NCBI GenBank assembly: GCA_019155205.2
Contig: JAHNZQ020000049.1
Location: 53,064-117,063 of the forward strand
Source: Gracilaria vermiculophylla
Taxonomy: Eukaryota; Rhodophyta; Florideophyceae; Gracilariales; Gracilariaceae
Reading direction: 5' to 3'
DNA: 64,000 nt
The notes below the pieces were generated by a model, which was not told the DNA's origin, did no database searches, and saw only the letters and a list, made by a program, of their open reading frames with translations. How positions within the stretch are numbered: the stretch's first letter is position 1; each line of letters begins with the position of its first letter. The position numbers were made by a program, and so were the translations under genes. Below, piece by piece: positions 1 to 9,600 of the stretch.

Positions 1-94
1 ACACGCCCCCTCGCCCTGTATTTCCTTACAGAACGAGACCTCGAGCTTACAGTAGCCAATCTTCACTACTGCTGTACACCTGTACAATTTCTCA

Positions 95-180
95 GGCTCA
101 CGTCACTTCTGGGAGTCGAACCCAGGGCCCTAGCGTTTAGCTGGGCCCATAACCTGTTGGAAAACAGATGAGCTATTTGC
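95..180 (-). repeat. tRNA-like or SINE-head-like sequence
   Basis: Read on the minus strand this stretch holds a perfect T-arm-like hairpin (CTGGG TTCGACT CCCAG) preceded by a box-A-like TAGCTCATCTG and a GGGCCC...GGGCCC hairpin. The acceptor ends I tried do not pair, so it does not fold as a normal tRNA. It could be a decayed tRNA gene, a tRNA-derived SINE head or coincidence. Confidence 0.22.
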
Positions 181-1849
181 ACTATACTCTCTTTTGACAC
201 AGGGCGCACAGTTCATCATTTGAACTATCAACATACACCTCCCGTAATTCTAGCCTCATATCGAGATAACGGGCTTCCAAATCATGCGGTGTGATACAGG
301 CTTGAGTGCCTGAGCCCGCTTCCCCTGGGTGGTGAGTGGCATCAGCCTTCGCGGTTGAGTCATGCAAAAAAGTGGATCGGCAACTGACTGGACGGCGGTG
401 GCAAAGCGATCTCATGTCTCTGATGTCAGTGTGTTGCCAGGGTTCCATATTGGTTCTATGCCACTCCTAGAGCTTTCTGGCATGGCTGCCGCTTAATGAG
501 CTTTTGCGAGAGACTGGCCATTTGGTGCTGCACTGATAAGTTCCAGGAAAAACCGCCTTTCTTGGCGCGACGATTTCATTTCCGACATGTGCTTTTTCGG
601 CGGCAGCCGGCATTCAGTGGTGTACACTTTGCAACTAGTTTGCAACGCCTGTGCCACTCGCAGGCAACAAAGTTGAAACATGGGGTGCGTCTCACATTTT
701 CGGGTGCCCGTTTGCGTTCCACGCATCGAAAGTGGCTGCCGTTTGCGTTGTTCTGTAATTCTCTACGAAATTTTCGGCTGTGCGGTTTGTCTTTGGTGCC
801 TCTAGAATGGTGGACTCTTCCGGGGGGTGTCTTCGCGCAGCGATCCATTTAGGGTGCGCTTCTGAGGATGCAGTTGCTCTCTCCATCCTGAACGGGTGTT
901 TCTTCGGACCTGTGTCGGGGTTAAAGCCATGTGCCGCGTCGTTCTGTGCTTCACAGGTCGGTATCTGTCGCGATGGCAGGTTCTCCACCTCATGGTGGGA
1001 ATTATGAGGAGGGCTCTCCCCATACTCAGAATAAACCACGAAGAGCGTCTAGTATACCGATTTGCAGGTGCATATAACAGGTTTACCTTGTCCTAAGTAC
1101 CCCTGTCAGGATAAGCAAGGAGTCGCCGAGAAGTTCGTTTGACCTCTCCAGACGTACGAGAGATCAAAGAGACTCTGAAAAGGGTGTGGAAAGACTACAG
1201 ATAGTCTTGTCACCGGTGTAATGGGGGTTTGTAGCCAACGAAGGCTCGTTTATACCCGCTCACCGAGTCTTTTAATAAACCTCTCAGATGAGGTAATAGG
1301 CGACAGGATAGTTTGATCATGGAATAGACGCTCATATTAGTCCCTGAAGGCGACTGAGAGTGTATCGTTTGCAACCTTGATGACCCTAAACGGGCTATCC
1401 GCGACAACCGGGAGTTTTTGAAATTTTTTTAGTTAAGGATTGTAGTGTTTCTTACGCATAAAGCGGAGGTCACTGACGAATACAGGGCGGGCGCATTCAA
1501 GCCTAACGCAGAAACCATAGTCCCGCTTTAAGATGGGTTGGGCTAACGCTATAGACTGCGTAACAATGGCAAACAACTGTGGTAGCTAGAACTTCTACTT
1601 TTCGTTGAAGCCCTCCGCTGATAGGAGATGACCAAGCGTAGCTCGCAGATCCAAAGCCATCGGAGGGCGGGTTTTCTACAGCCCAAGCTAGAATCGTGAC
1701 ACCCCTCTAGACCACTGCATGTTCGTTTCGTACGCAAATACGAGCGCGTCCGTGTATGTGTCCAAAGGTTTTGGGCGCTCATCACCGTATGGACGGAGAG
1801 ACACTAGGATACTATTATGGAACCACTCGATATTTCAATTAAGTTGGAA
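181..1849. other. No recognisable gene
   Basis: I see no ORF resembling a known family here. The right part probably contains the decayed 3' end (integrase C-terminus and beyond) of the minus-strand gypsy relic that becomes recognisable from 1850, but I cannot align it by eye. Confidence 0.4.
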
Positions 1850-2420
1850 GTCGTAGGTATCCCTAACCAAATTCTTGACGTTTGTGATACGAGACTTCGA
1901 GAAGAAATTATACGTAAAAGGCTTCTAGTTATCGGGGAATACCTCCTCTGAAGAGCCATACACGGCGATCTAGTGCATGTTAAACACAGTGGAAACAGTA
2001 AAGGCCACTATCCGTTGAAGAATGACAGTCCTAATCTGTTTCAAGAACCGGTCCATGATAACCAGTAGAAATGTGTTGTCCGTTTGGGTTGTGAGAAGAA
2101 GACCAAGGATATCGATCGCCATGAATGCAAGCATTGCCCTGGAAAGTAAAAGGGATAACTTTGTTTTATTCTCTTAGAGATTCCCCATGTTCTAGGCGCA
2201 CTCCGTACAGAAATGTAAAGCGTTGTATCAGTCTATCGCCATTATAGGCCGGAAAGAATCTTTCTTGAGGTTTATGAAGAGCTTTCAACCATTGGCATGT
2301 CCACCAATCTTCGCGTAGACGGAGAGATGTAACACCCGTATTTGCAAGAATTATGGCACCATACCTTGTGGGTGTACCTCAACCATTCTGGCAAGGCACT
2401 CGTCGTTCATTACTTTTAAC
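1850..2420 (-). pseudogene. H1 integrase core, broken
   Basis: On the minus strand, about 2125 down to 2020, the translation reads IDILGLLLTTQTDN followed by LLVIMDRFLKQIRTV. This matches the start of the integrase catalytic core (first Asp in the AID motif, then DRFSK) of the intact-looking element at 20046. The flanks carry stops and shifts. It would have been the DDE strand-transfer domain of the H1 polyprotein. Confidence 0.6.
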
Positions 2421-2625
2421 AAAAAAGGCTCTCAACCGTTACGACGGGTGCGCATATCCATGCAGAATGTGTTGGGGAATTATTAATTGATCATCTCCTA
2501 CGGCCGGATCAGTACAATTTTTCCAGGACGAGGCGATTTAAAAAGTTCTAGCCTATGGTGAGCACGTTTTCTATGAAAGTGCCAACGTCCCAGTCACCTG
2601 GCCCATCTGCCTTTGCCGAGCCCAA

Positions 2626-3060
2626 CTATCCCAATCCGTGTCTTTCCGCCGTGAAGGATTGGATAACATCTTCCTCCGTGCGGAGGGCTTCCCCATCTGT
2701 AGTAAGGTACAAAAACGCGTTGTCCTGGGTGATCTGCGCACCCTTCATATGAAAGATCCGGAAGTCATATTCCAACACGCGTAGCCTTGATGGCATAAGG
2801 CGGCCCAAAGAATCGGAAACATTCATCAACCACCTCACTGAGGAATGATCTGTGTAAAAGGTCAAGGAAACCTTCAAAAGGTAAAAGCAAAAAGTGGACA
2901 GTGCGCACGCAAGTGCTAGGCACTCTTTCTCCAAGAAGCAGTAGTTTCGTTCATGCCCATTGAGCGAGCGGAACCAATAAACAATTAGGTGTCGTTCTCT
3001 TTCCGAGATGGTTTGGAGAAGCTTGCAAACAAATTGATAATCCTTCGAGTCCATGTCCAC
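2626..3060 (-). pseudogene. H1 RNase H fragment
   Basis: A 144-codon open stretch matches the gypsy RNase H region: YWFRSLNGHERNY, EKECLALACALSTF, FYTDHSSVRWLMN and then RLRVLEYDFRIFHMKG. It lacks the first catalytic Asp segment and the region around 3060-3480 is scrambled. It belongs to the same pol as the RT fragment at its right. Not expected to be functional. Confidence 0.72.
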
Positions 3061-3479
3061 GGAATATTAAAAATCGGGGTTGTGCAATGACAGTATCGGT
3101 GTTGAGGTGATCACTTTCCTTGCGGGATTCGAACCGTTAGTTTGTCTAGGAGTCAAGAGGTCGAGTTAAGACGGTTGATCTTTTCACAAGAGTGCGTTCA
3201 GCGGTGCAGTGATGTCCGAAAAACTCTGGATACATCACCGATAGGCGTTGACCAGCTCCAAAACGAAGCGTGGCTATATATCAATTATGGATTCCTTTGC
3301 CTCTTACAAGAATTTGACACGAGTTTTCATGATCGACAACCGTCCAGGATGGATGAAGTGCCGAAAGTACTTGAAAACATCTGTGGAAAATTAGCACTAT
3401 CTCAGTTTACGTGTAAAGGTAGCATCCTGTAATACGGTCATAAACTGTCTCAAGTAGGTACGTTGGTCATCTAGATTAT

Positions 3480-3790
3480 CTGAAAGGAGAATTTTATCCT
3501 CCGGAAAAACAAGAAACGTGTATCATTTGACGCGGCTCCACAGAATTTCGACAGTACTCTGGAAGTTATTTGCGACATTACTGAGCCCAAATGGCATACG
3601 CTTGAATTCTTCAGAGATCAGAACGCCTTCCAAAATTGGTCTTGTAGCGGTTTTCCTTGGAAAAATACGGTGCCATAGCCCGGATTCGCTTTTAACGCCG
3701 TGAATACGGTATTGCTTCCAAAGACATCATTGCAATCCTGCATAGCAGAAATTTGGAACGCATTGCATACTATTTCGGCATTACGCCGGC
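3480..3790 (-). pseudogene. H1 reverse transcriptase fragment
   Basis: Minus-strand translation in shifting frames gives DVFGSNTVFTALKANPGYG and then FKRMPFGLSNVANNFQ. These are RT palm motifs (SVFSKLDL...GY and RMPFGL..AP.TFQ) of Ty3/Gypsy. Element A is inserted just upstream of them, and the preceding RT motif lies at 9376-9480. Confidence 0.65.
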
Positions 3791-3817
3791 AATAGAGGGC
3801 ACAGAAACTTTACACTC

Positions 3818-4237
3818 TGTGCTACGGTGGCATTGCAATGCCCCGTTTGCATCAACCTGAATTCCTCAGGGTCAGCATGCCGAACTTTATTTGAATTTCT
3901 GTATTTCCATTTACTTCATTCTATTGGGTAGTTTGTATTTCTACGTTGGCTCAGCAATACTGTGCGTCGTTTTGCTGTGCCAGTCTATATGAACCTGACC
4001 TGGCAAACCTGACCTGGCCTCCTCGGTGAGGTAGCCAGCTACAATCGTATAACCACTTCCCGCCCTCGCACTGAGGGTCGTACGACACTGCCTACTGCAC
4101 CCTTAGTCAGTGTGGGAACGCGTGGGTTTCCTGGATCCGGTCATTTGCATCCTCAAGCTGAGCTCACTGGCACAAGCGACAAGTTCCGAGCCACTCTCTT
4201 CCCATCAACCACCGGCCTAGTGGTACAACACGCAACA
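3818..4237 (+). repeat. Element A 5' LTR
   Basis: 420 bp, starting TGTGCTACGG and ending CGCAACA. It is matched by the copy at 8952-9370 with a few substitutions and one indel. The next bases, GTTATAACTG, fill the primer-binding-site position. Confidence 0.93.
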
Positions 4238-4255
4238 GTTATAACTGCTAGCTGC
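4238..4255 (+). promoter_or_regulatory. Element A putative primer-binding site
   Basis: Sequence immediately after the 5' LTR starts GTTATAACTG instead of the usual TGG that pairs with a tRNA CCA end. The same ten bases follow the 5' LTR of the copia element at 13334. This suggests priming by an internal (half) tRNA end, which is inference. Confidence 0.4.
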
Positions 4256-4280
4256 GCGCAGGTGGTCGGTTGCAAGCGTT

Positions 4281-4958
4281 ATGGGCGACCAAGACAACAA
4301 TGGTGGTATGAAACACTTGTTCGCGCCAATACAAGCTCCACGCATCAAGAGAATCTCTCGCAAAGCAGTCCAAGATTTTTTGGCTGAACGAGAAGCCTAC
4401 GAACCTGCAGTCGAGTCTAAAGCTAGTGCGCAGGCCGTGCTTTATCGGTCATGCTTTGCAGCATCGTACCTTAAGTCATTGGTACGCGCTCGTGTGTCCG
4501 GTCCAGAATTCACACAAGTTTCTCAATTGACAGACACCGTTATTAAGGAGAAGCTCGAAGAAATTGCTGGTCGAGCTCGAGCCGTGTCGGTGGAAGCAGC
4601 ACTATCTGATGTCAAGCGAAACGTTCGGCTCGATGCCAATGAGCCGGATGCTCGACTACGTGTGCTTATGCTTTCAGCTTCCTACCTTGAGCTTTGCAAA
4701 AAGAGGGGATGGAACTTCGTTGAGACATCTCAGAACGCAGCAGTCAAGCACATTATTTCGGTCCTTCAACCTCCGAGACTGAAAACTCGAATGGAAGACG
4801 CATTGGAGCTCGAAAGAGCTGTCTTGAAACACGACTATTTTGGGTTTATGGATTTTCTCGCAGATAAGGCTGAAATATTTGAAGAAGTTCAGCCTCTCCG
4901 GGGTACCGGCAGCTCAACAAGTCCGGTGTACCGACCAAGCCTCTCCCCAAAAAGATAA
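4281..4958 (+). CDS. gag: Element A gag (capsid)
   Basis: A 225-codon ORF starting 44 bp after the 5' LTR, in the gag position. The protein is largely helical in composition (KEKLEEIAGRARAVSVEAAL and similar) without a zinc knuckle. The knuckle is encoded just downstream in the pol frame. It should form the retrotransposon particle in the cytoplasm. The ORF is intact. Its stop at 4956-4958 lies four bases after a CCCAAAA heptamer, suggesting pol is made by -1 frameshifting. An internal ATG ORF in another frame is a shadow. Confidence 0.75.
   Translation: MGDQDNNGGMKHLFAPIQAPRIKRISRKAVQDFLAEREAYEPAVESKASAQAVLYRSCFAASYLKSLVRARVSGPEFTQVSQLTDTVIKEKLEEIAGRARAVSVEAALSDVKRNVRLDANEPDARLRVLMLSASYLELCKKRGWNFVETSQNAAVKHIISVLQPPRLKTRMEDALELERAVLKHDYFGFMDFLADKAEIFEEVQPLRGTGSSTSPVYRPSLSPKR
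4946..4952 (+). promoter_or_regulatory. Putative -1 frameshift heptamer CCCAAAA
   Basis: The gag zero frame reads C CCA AAA AGA TAA, which fits X XXY YYZ with the stop immediately behind. The -1 frame continues open through a zinc knuckle into protease. A short CAACA...TGTTG pairing lies about 8 bases downstream. Frameshifting is inferred, not shown. Confidence 0.5.
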
Positions 4959-6490
4959 CAACAGGCACATCTATTGTTGAAAAGAACGGGGATGCTCCTG
5001 ATAGAAAGACAAACGATCCGCGTGTTCACCCTCCGTGCTTAAATCCGGCCTGTTCCGAAAAGCATCTGGTCAAGGACTGCCCTAAAACCACAAAGGATAA
5101 AGCGAAGAAGCTTCTCGAAGAATATCGAGAAAGCAAGAAGAAACATCCGAAAACCTCCCTTCTCAAGACTCCAACCGTGGCTGAGCAACATGGGAATCCC
5201 GCTGTTAACGTCAACTCAAAAGAGGACGACACAGTTGTTGTACAGGCTGAGATCAGAGGACTCAAGTTCGCCTGTCGCATTGATTCGGGAGCAGATCGAA
5301 ATGCCATCTCTGAGATAATTGTAAGCTTTCTTGGAGACCACGGGCATTTTATTCCTACCAGGCAACTTTCGAATCCAGAACTGCTCAAGGCCGTTGATGG
5401 GCATACCGTGCAAGCACTGGGCACTGCTCAAATCAACCCGCTGATTCAAACAATGGCCGGGCCGTGTCGACTTCGCAACGTCACGGTCAAAATTCTGGCG
5501 GACAAAGATAGATACGTTCGCCCAGGCAATGCCTGCCCTGGTGAGATTATACACGGTAACCTCTTTCTTGTCGCTTCAGGACTCAATATGAAAGATTTTC
5601 TCGCAGACCACGAGGAGAAGCTGGCATCTATCGACTACGGCGAGCTTCTAGTTGAGGAAGGCACCGCCAAAGTTGGGAAATTGGGTTTAAGGCTCTTGGC
5701 TAATGAGGTTGAGAATGACGAACGGGAGCTCGAGCCATCACGCCTCTGCTCAATGATTTCGAATGACTCCTTCCCATTGAAGGATGGCGATGACATTGAC
5801 TACAATGACGTCGACATTGGAGCCCAAGACAAGGATGAACTTCAAGAAGCAATTGACGCTATGCCAGCTCGCGGCTTGAAATTCTTGGAAGACGAATTCA
5901 GGATAGCACTCAGGAACATAGTAGCCGATTTCAAGGATGTTTTTCGCGTGAAACTAGGAAAAGACCGTCCTGTTGATGTTGACCCGATGAAAATCGAGTT
6001 TGAAGGAAGTGCTCGACCTATTAAGGTGCGCCAACGCACTTATTCCCCTGAACAACTTTCATTCCTCAAGAAGAAAGTCCAGGAGCTTATTGACGCTGGC
6101 TACATCACTCGTAACAATGCGTCAAAATGGGCTTGTGCACCACTTATAGTACCAAAGCTTGGAAAGGAAGGTTTCCGTTTTACCGTAGACCACCGACCTG
6201 TCAACTCACAGACCAAGAAAAATATTTGGCCAATGCCCCACGCGGATCCGATGCTTGCCAAGCTGACAGGCTCCAAGTTATGGTTCAATCTGGATTTCCT
6301 ACATGGTTATTGGCAATTTCCTTTGGCTGAAAGTTCTCGCGAATGTCAATCATTTCACACCCCTTTCGGCGTCTACACTCCAAACCGAGTTTTTCACGGT
6401 GCTACCAATGCTGTCGCTTACTTCCAGTCTTCTATGGAAGCACTCTTTGGACACATGGATCTACTAATTTATCTTGACGATCTCCTCTGA
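4952..6490 (+). pseudogene. pol: Element A pol: zinc knuckle, protease, RT
   Basis: This frame is open from the frameshift site. It first encodes a non-standard knuckle, C-x4-C-x3-H-x4-C (near 5036-5080). The aspartic protease site CRIDSGADRNAISE follows near 5275, then RT with FTVDHRPVN, NLDFLHGYWQFPL, TPFGVYTPNRVFHGATNA and the catalytic YLDD box at the end. A TGA at 6488-6490 stops it directly after YLDDLL. The frame continues beyond, so this is one pol gene with a nonsense change. Protease matures the polyprotein and RT copies the RNA. Confidence 0.85.
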
Positions 6491-6783
6491 TATGCTAGAG
6501 GGTCCTCCCCTCTTTTGGAAAAACTGAGCTCCGTTCTCGAAGTATGCCAGACCCGAGGATTGAAACTCAATCCAACAAAATGCCAACTCTCCACCGATAA
6601 AGTGCTATTTTGTGGACGGATTATAAGCAAACACGGCATCACGTTTCACCCACGTCAGTATGAGGCTCTCCCGAGTATGACAGCCCCGACTACCGTTGGT
6701 GCTCTTATGGAGCTCGTGCATGGTGCTAATTGGATGAGAACGGCAATTCCCAAAATTTTCGCAACTCATTTCTCCACTTCATG
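6491..6783 (+). pseudogene. Element A RT thumb region
   Basis: Same frame as the upstream RT after the TGA: KLSSVLEVCQTRGLKLN, PTKCQLS, VLFCGRIISKHGI, a typical gypsy RT tail (the KYLGHI equivalent is FCGRII). A one-base frameshift around 6755-6770 moves the continuing reading frame (SPLHDLLEVN) by one, and this frame ends at 6783. Confidence 0.75.
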
Positions 6784-7823
6784 ACTTACTTGAAGTCAAT
6801 TACGCGAAGTGCAACACACGCAAGAAGAATCGACTCGTCAATCGCCCTATCTCAGCTTGGGGGGACGAACACCAATGTGCATTCCAAAGCCTCATAGCAG
6901 CGATTAAGGAGCAAGCAACTCTGGCAACTGTTGATCCTGAGCAACGGCTGTGTCTTTTCACGGACGCATCTGAGCGTTTTTGGTCGGGAGTCCTCACTCA
7001 AGTGACTCAGCTGGAATTTAATTCCGGCAAGCTACCACAAGATTGGGAACACTATCCCATAGGATTCGTGTCTGGATCATTCAAAGGCTCATCATCTCGA
7101 TGGACTATGCCCGAAAAAGAATCGTACGCTATTGTTGCCTCGACTATTCGCTTATCGCACAATCTGGTTGCATGCGGTGAATATTCTCTGTTTACCGACC
7201 ACAGGAATCTTTTGTACATGCTTTCCCCAAGTCAATTCAATTCGAACGTTGCCAGGCATATTGTCAACAATGTCCAACGCTGGGCGCTCCGATTGGCTGA
7301 GTTTAATTTCTCAATCGAGCATATCCCCGGAGAAAGCAACTTATGGGCAAAAATTCTAACCCGTTGGGCTGCTCCTGATTTTGACAAATCTCCTGCACGT
7401 CGAATTAGTGCAATCAAAGTACCACTTCGAACAGAGGACAAACCAGAGCTTCCATCGCTTGTAGTCATCTGGGAGTCTCAAGAAAAATATCCTCCTTCTG
7501 AAAGTGAGCGTTATACTCGATCTTCTGATGACCCATCTTTATGGAACAAGGCCGATGGGAAAATATACATTCCAAAGGATGATCAGGATTTGCAGCTTCG
7601 TATCGCAGTTTCCGCTCATTGTGGGCTTGGCGGAAATCGAGGCTACACAACGACTTGTAAGGTCATTTCGGAGAAAATGGAGTGGGATGGAATGGAAGAA
7701 GACATTAAGGCGTTCGTGCAAGGTTGTATAGTATGCTTTCTATCCTCGAGTAGGGAAAAAGTGCGTCGCCCACTTGGATATCAGATTCACGCCGATCGAG
7801 TTGGAGAGCTGTTACACTTTTAA
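6784..7823 (+). pseudogene. Element A RNase H and integrase zinc domain
   Basis: After the frameshift the frame runs open through RNase H. It shows LCLFTDASERFWSG with the first catalytic Asp, MPEKESYAIVASTIRL, and FTDHRNLLYML followed by EHIPGESNLWA. The integrase HHCC zinc domain follows (SAHCGLGGNRGYTTT, later GCIVC). A TAA at 7821-7823 interrupts it before the catalytic core. RNase H degrades the RNA template. The zinc domain helps integrase multimerise and bind LTR ends. Confidence 0.8.
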
Positions 7824-8447
7824 TACCTTTATGTCGGCGAGTCATCCACTAACCAGGAGTATCTTCTCATACTCAAAGATGATTTCTCCGGCTATTGCTT
7901 CTTGCGGGCTTGTGAAAAAGCTGATGGTGAAACTACGGCTGAAGTCCTTATGGAATACTTCACAACTTTCTCCCCAGTACTCTCGTGGTTCTCCGACTAA
8001 GGACCTCACTTCAAGAACGAAGTCATAGAGATCCTTGCCAAGTCATTGGGAGCTAAACACAGCTTCTCAACGCCTTATGTTCCTTGGTCAAATGGAACCG
8101 TTGAGGCTGTTTGCAAACAAACCCTCCGTGTAATGCGTGCTTTTAGCGCCGAATTCAAGGTTCACGAATCTGAGTGGCCGACTACCGTTCCAGCGATTCA
8201 GAGCATAATCAATAACACTCCTTCTCGACGTCTCGGAGGCCGTCCTCCTATAACTGTCCATACTGGCCAAGCATCCGGGAATCCGCTACATCTGGCTCTC
8301 TCTTCAATCAACTACCGTCAATCTTCTTCTGTTGACCATGCCCAAGTCCTGCAGCGTTTGAAAATCGATGAGCTACAGAACGCCATTGATGTTATTCACA
8401 AGGAAGTCAATGAAAGTTTGACTGCAACCCGACAAGCGGCCGTTTAA
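7824..8447 (+). pseudogene. Element A integrase catalytic core
   Basis: In the same frame as the RNase H part: ILKDDFSGYCFLRACEKAD, then SWFSD*GPHFKNEV with a TAA (near 7999) where CAA (Gln) is expected, then SNGTVEAVCKQTLR carrying the catalytic Glu. Another TAA at 8445-8447 follows. The DDE residues are otherwise present. This is the strand-transfer domain that inserts the cDNA. Confidence 0.78.
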
Positions 8448-8864
8448 CGTCACAACGCGCGTACCGGTGTCAACTCTTGCAACCCAGTTGTTGGAGACTA
8501 TGTCGTAGTGGCCCGCACCAAAGGACCAAGAACTAAGATGTCCGCGAACTGGGTCGGCCCCAGGAGAATTACGGAAATCTTATCCGACTTCATCGTTCGT
8601 GTTGAGCACCTTCTGACCCAAGAAACCGAAGATCTACATATATCACGCATTAAGCCCTACGTAGATCCTCTGGTTGGAGCTGAAGTGCATATGAAAGAAA
8701 TCGCTGAGTTTTCTGACCGTATCTGGTATTCGGTTGACAAGATGAAAGACCTACGCGAGTTGGATGGCGCTTTTGAGGTTCTAGTCTCCTGGAAAGGACT
8801 TTCTACAGCCGGTGATTCATGGGAGCCTCTGTCGACTATGTTCGAGGATGTTCCTTCAAAATAA
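8448..8864 (+). pseudogene. Element A integrase C-terminus and chromodomain
   Basis: Same frame, open to a TAA at 8862-8864. It begins with the GPF/Y-like region (NWVGPRRITEIL) and ends in a chromodomain: WYSVDKMKDLRELDGAFEVL, VSWKGLSTAGDSWEPLSTM. This places the element among chromoviruses, whose chromodomain steers integration to modified histones. The chromodomain itself looks intact. Confidence 0.82.
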
Positions 8865-8939
8865 AGAGCTTATTTCAAACGCCGCCGTCTGACCGAGATC
8901 ATGAAGCGCGCCAAGACGTTCCTCAACATGTGACACTAA

Positions 8940-8951
8940 GCAATGGGGGAC
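8940..8951 (+). promoter_or_regulatory. Element A polypurine tract
   Basis: GCAATGGGGGAC immediately precedes the 3' LTR start. The G run is the expected plus-strand primer for second-strand cDNA synthesis. Confidence 0.6.
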
Positions 8952-9370
8952 TGTGCTACGGTGGCATTGCAATGCCCCGTTTGCATCAACCTGAATTCCT
9001 CAGGGTCAGCATGCCGAACTTTATTTGAATTTCTGTATTTCCATTTACTTTATTCTGTTGGGTAGTTTGTATTTCTACGTTGGCTCAGCAATACTGTGCG
9101 TCATTTTGCTGTGCCAGTCTATATGAACCTGACCTGGCAAACCTGACCTGGCCTCCTCGGTGAGGTAGCCAGCTACAATCGTATAACCACTTCCCGCCCT
9201 CGCACTGAGGGTCGTACGACACTGCCTACTGCACCCTTAGTCAGTGTGGGAACGCGTGGGTTTCTGGATCCGGTCATCTACATCCTCAAGCTGAGCTCAC
9301 TGGCACAAGCGACAAGTTCCGAGCCACTCTCTTCCCATCAACCACCGGCCTAGTGGTACAACACGCATCA
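8952..9370 (+). repeat. Element A 3' LTR
   Basis: 419-bp copy of the LTR at 3818, ending CGCATCA and followed by the TSD CACTC at 9371-9375. Confidence 0.93.
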
Positions 9371-9375
9371 CACTC

Positions 9376-9600
9376 TGTCTGCTTTCATAGCCAGTACAAG
9401 TCAGGATGCCTATGGGGCTTGAACAGGCTCAATCACATTTATGCCGAGCATTGTTTCCGTTCGAAACTATTCTTTCTGTTGAGTTCTAGACGCAGCCCTT
9501 CGGGAATCTTTTTCCACCAGTCTATCGTCAAGTTACATATTCATCCGGTATTTCGTTCCAGTGATTTATCTAAGGGAGTCGTAATGCATCGTGGTTAGCT
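9376..9600 (-). pseudogene. H1 RT N-terminal fragment, resumes after element A
   Basis: Minus-strand translation of 9480-9376 gives INVIEPVQAP, a stop, then LVLAMKAD. This is the gypsy RT motif (GVIEPSxSPWASPIVLVxKKDG), and it joins across element A to ECKVSVPS at 3813. It shows that element A landed at the KKDG/SLRF junction of H1 RT. Confidence 0.55.

Larger units (their letters stand above)
1850..3812 (-). mobile_element. H1: decayed Ty3/Gypsy, IN-to-RT part
   Basis: Degenerate minus-strand pol of a chromovirus-like gypsy element. From right to left it shows RT, RNase H and integrase fragments in the correct Ty3/Gypsy order. It is interrupted at 3813-3817 by gypsy element A, and its RT N-terminus resumes at 9376. 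Many stops and frameshifts show it is old. Its LTRs were not located. Confidence 0.7.
3818..9370 (+). mobile_element. Element A: complete Ty3/Gypsy with chromodomain
   Basis: A 5553-bp LTR retrotransposon with 420- and 419-bp LTRs that begin TGTGCTACGG and end CA. A 5-bp TSD, CACTC, lies at 3813-3817 and 9371-9375. The internal order is gag, zinc knuckle, protease, RT, RNase H, integrase, chromodomain. The LTRs differ at only a handful of sites by eye, so the insertion is fairly recent, yet pol has one frameshift and several stops. It sits inside the RT of relic H1. Confidence 0.92.

Noticed and set aside
692..1039. Small overlapping ORFs on both strands in 180-1100
   Set aside because: No composition, motif or homology support; several frames are open at once.
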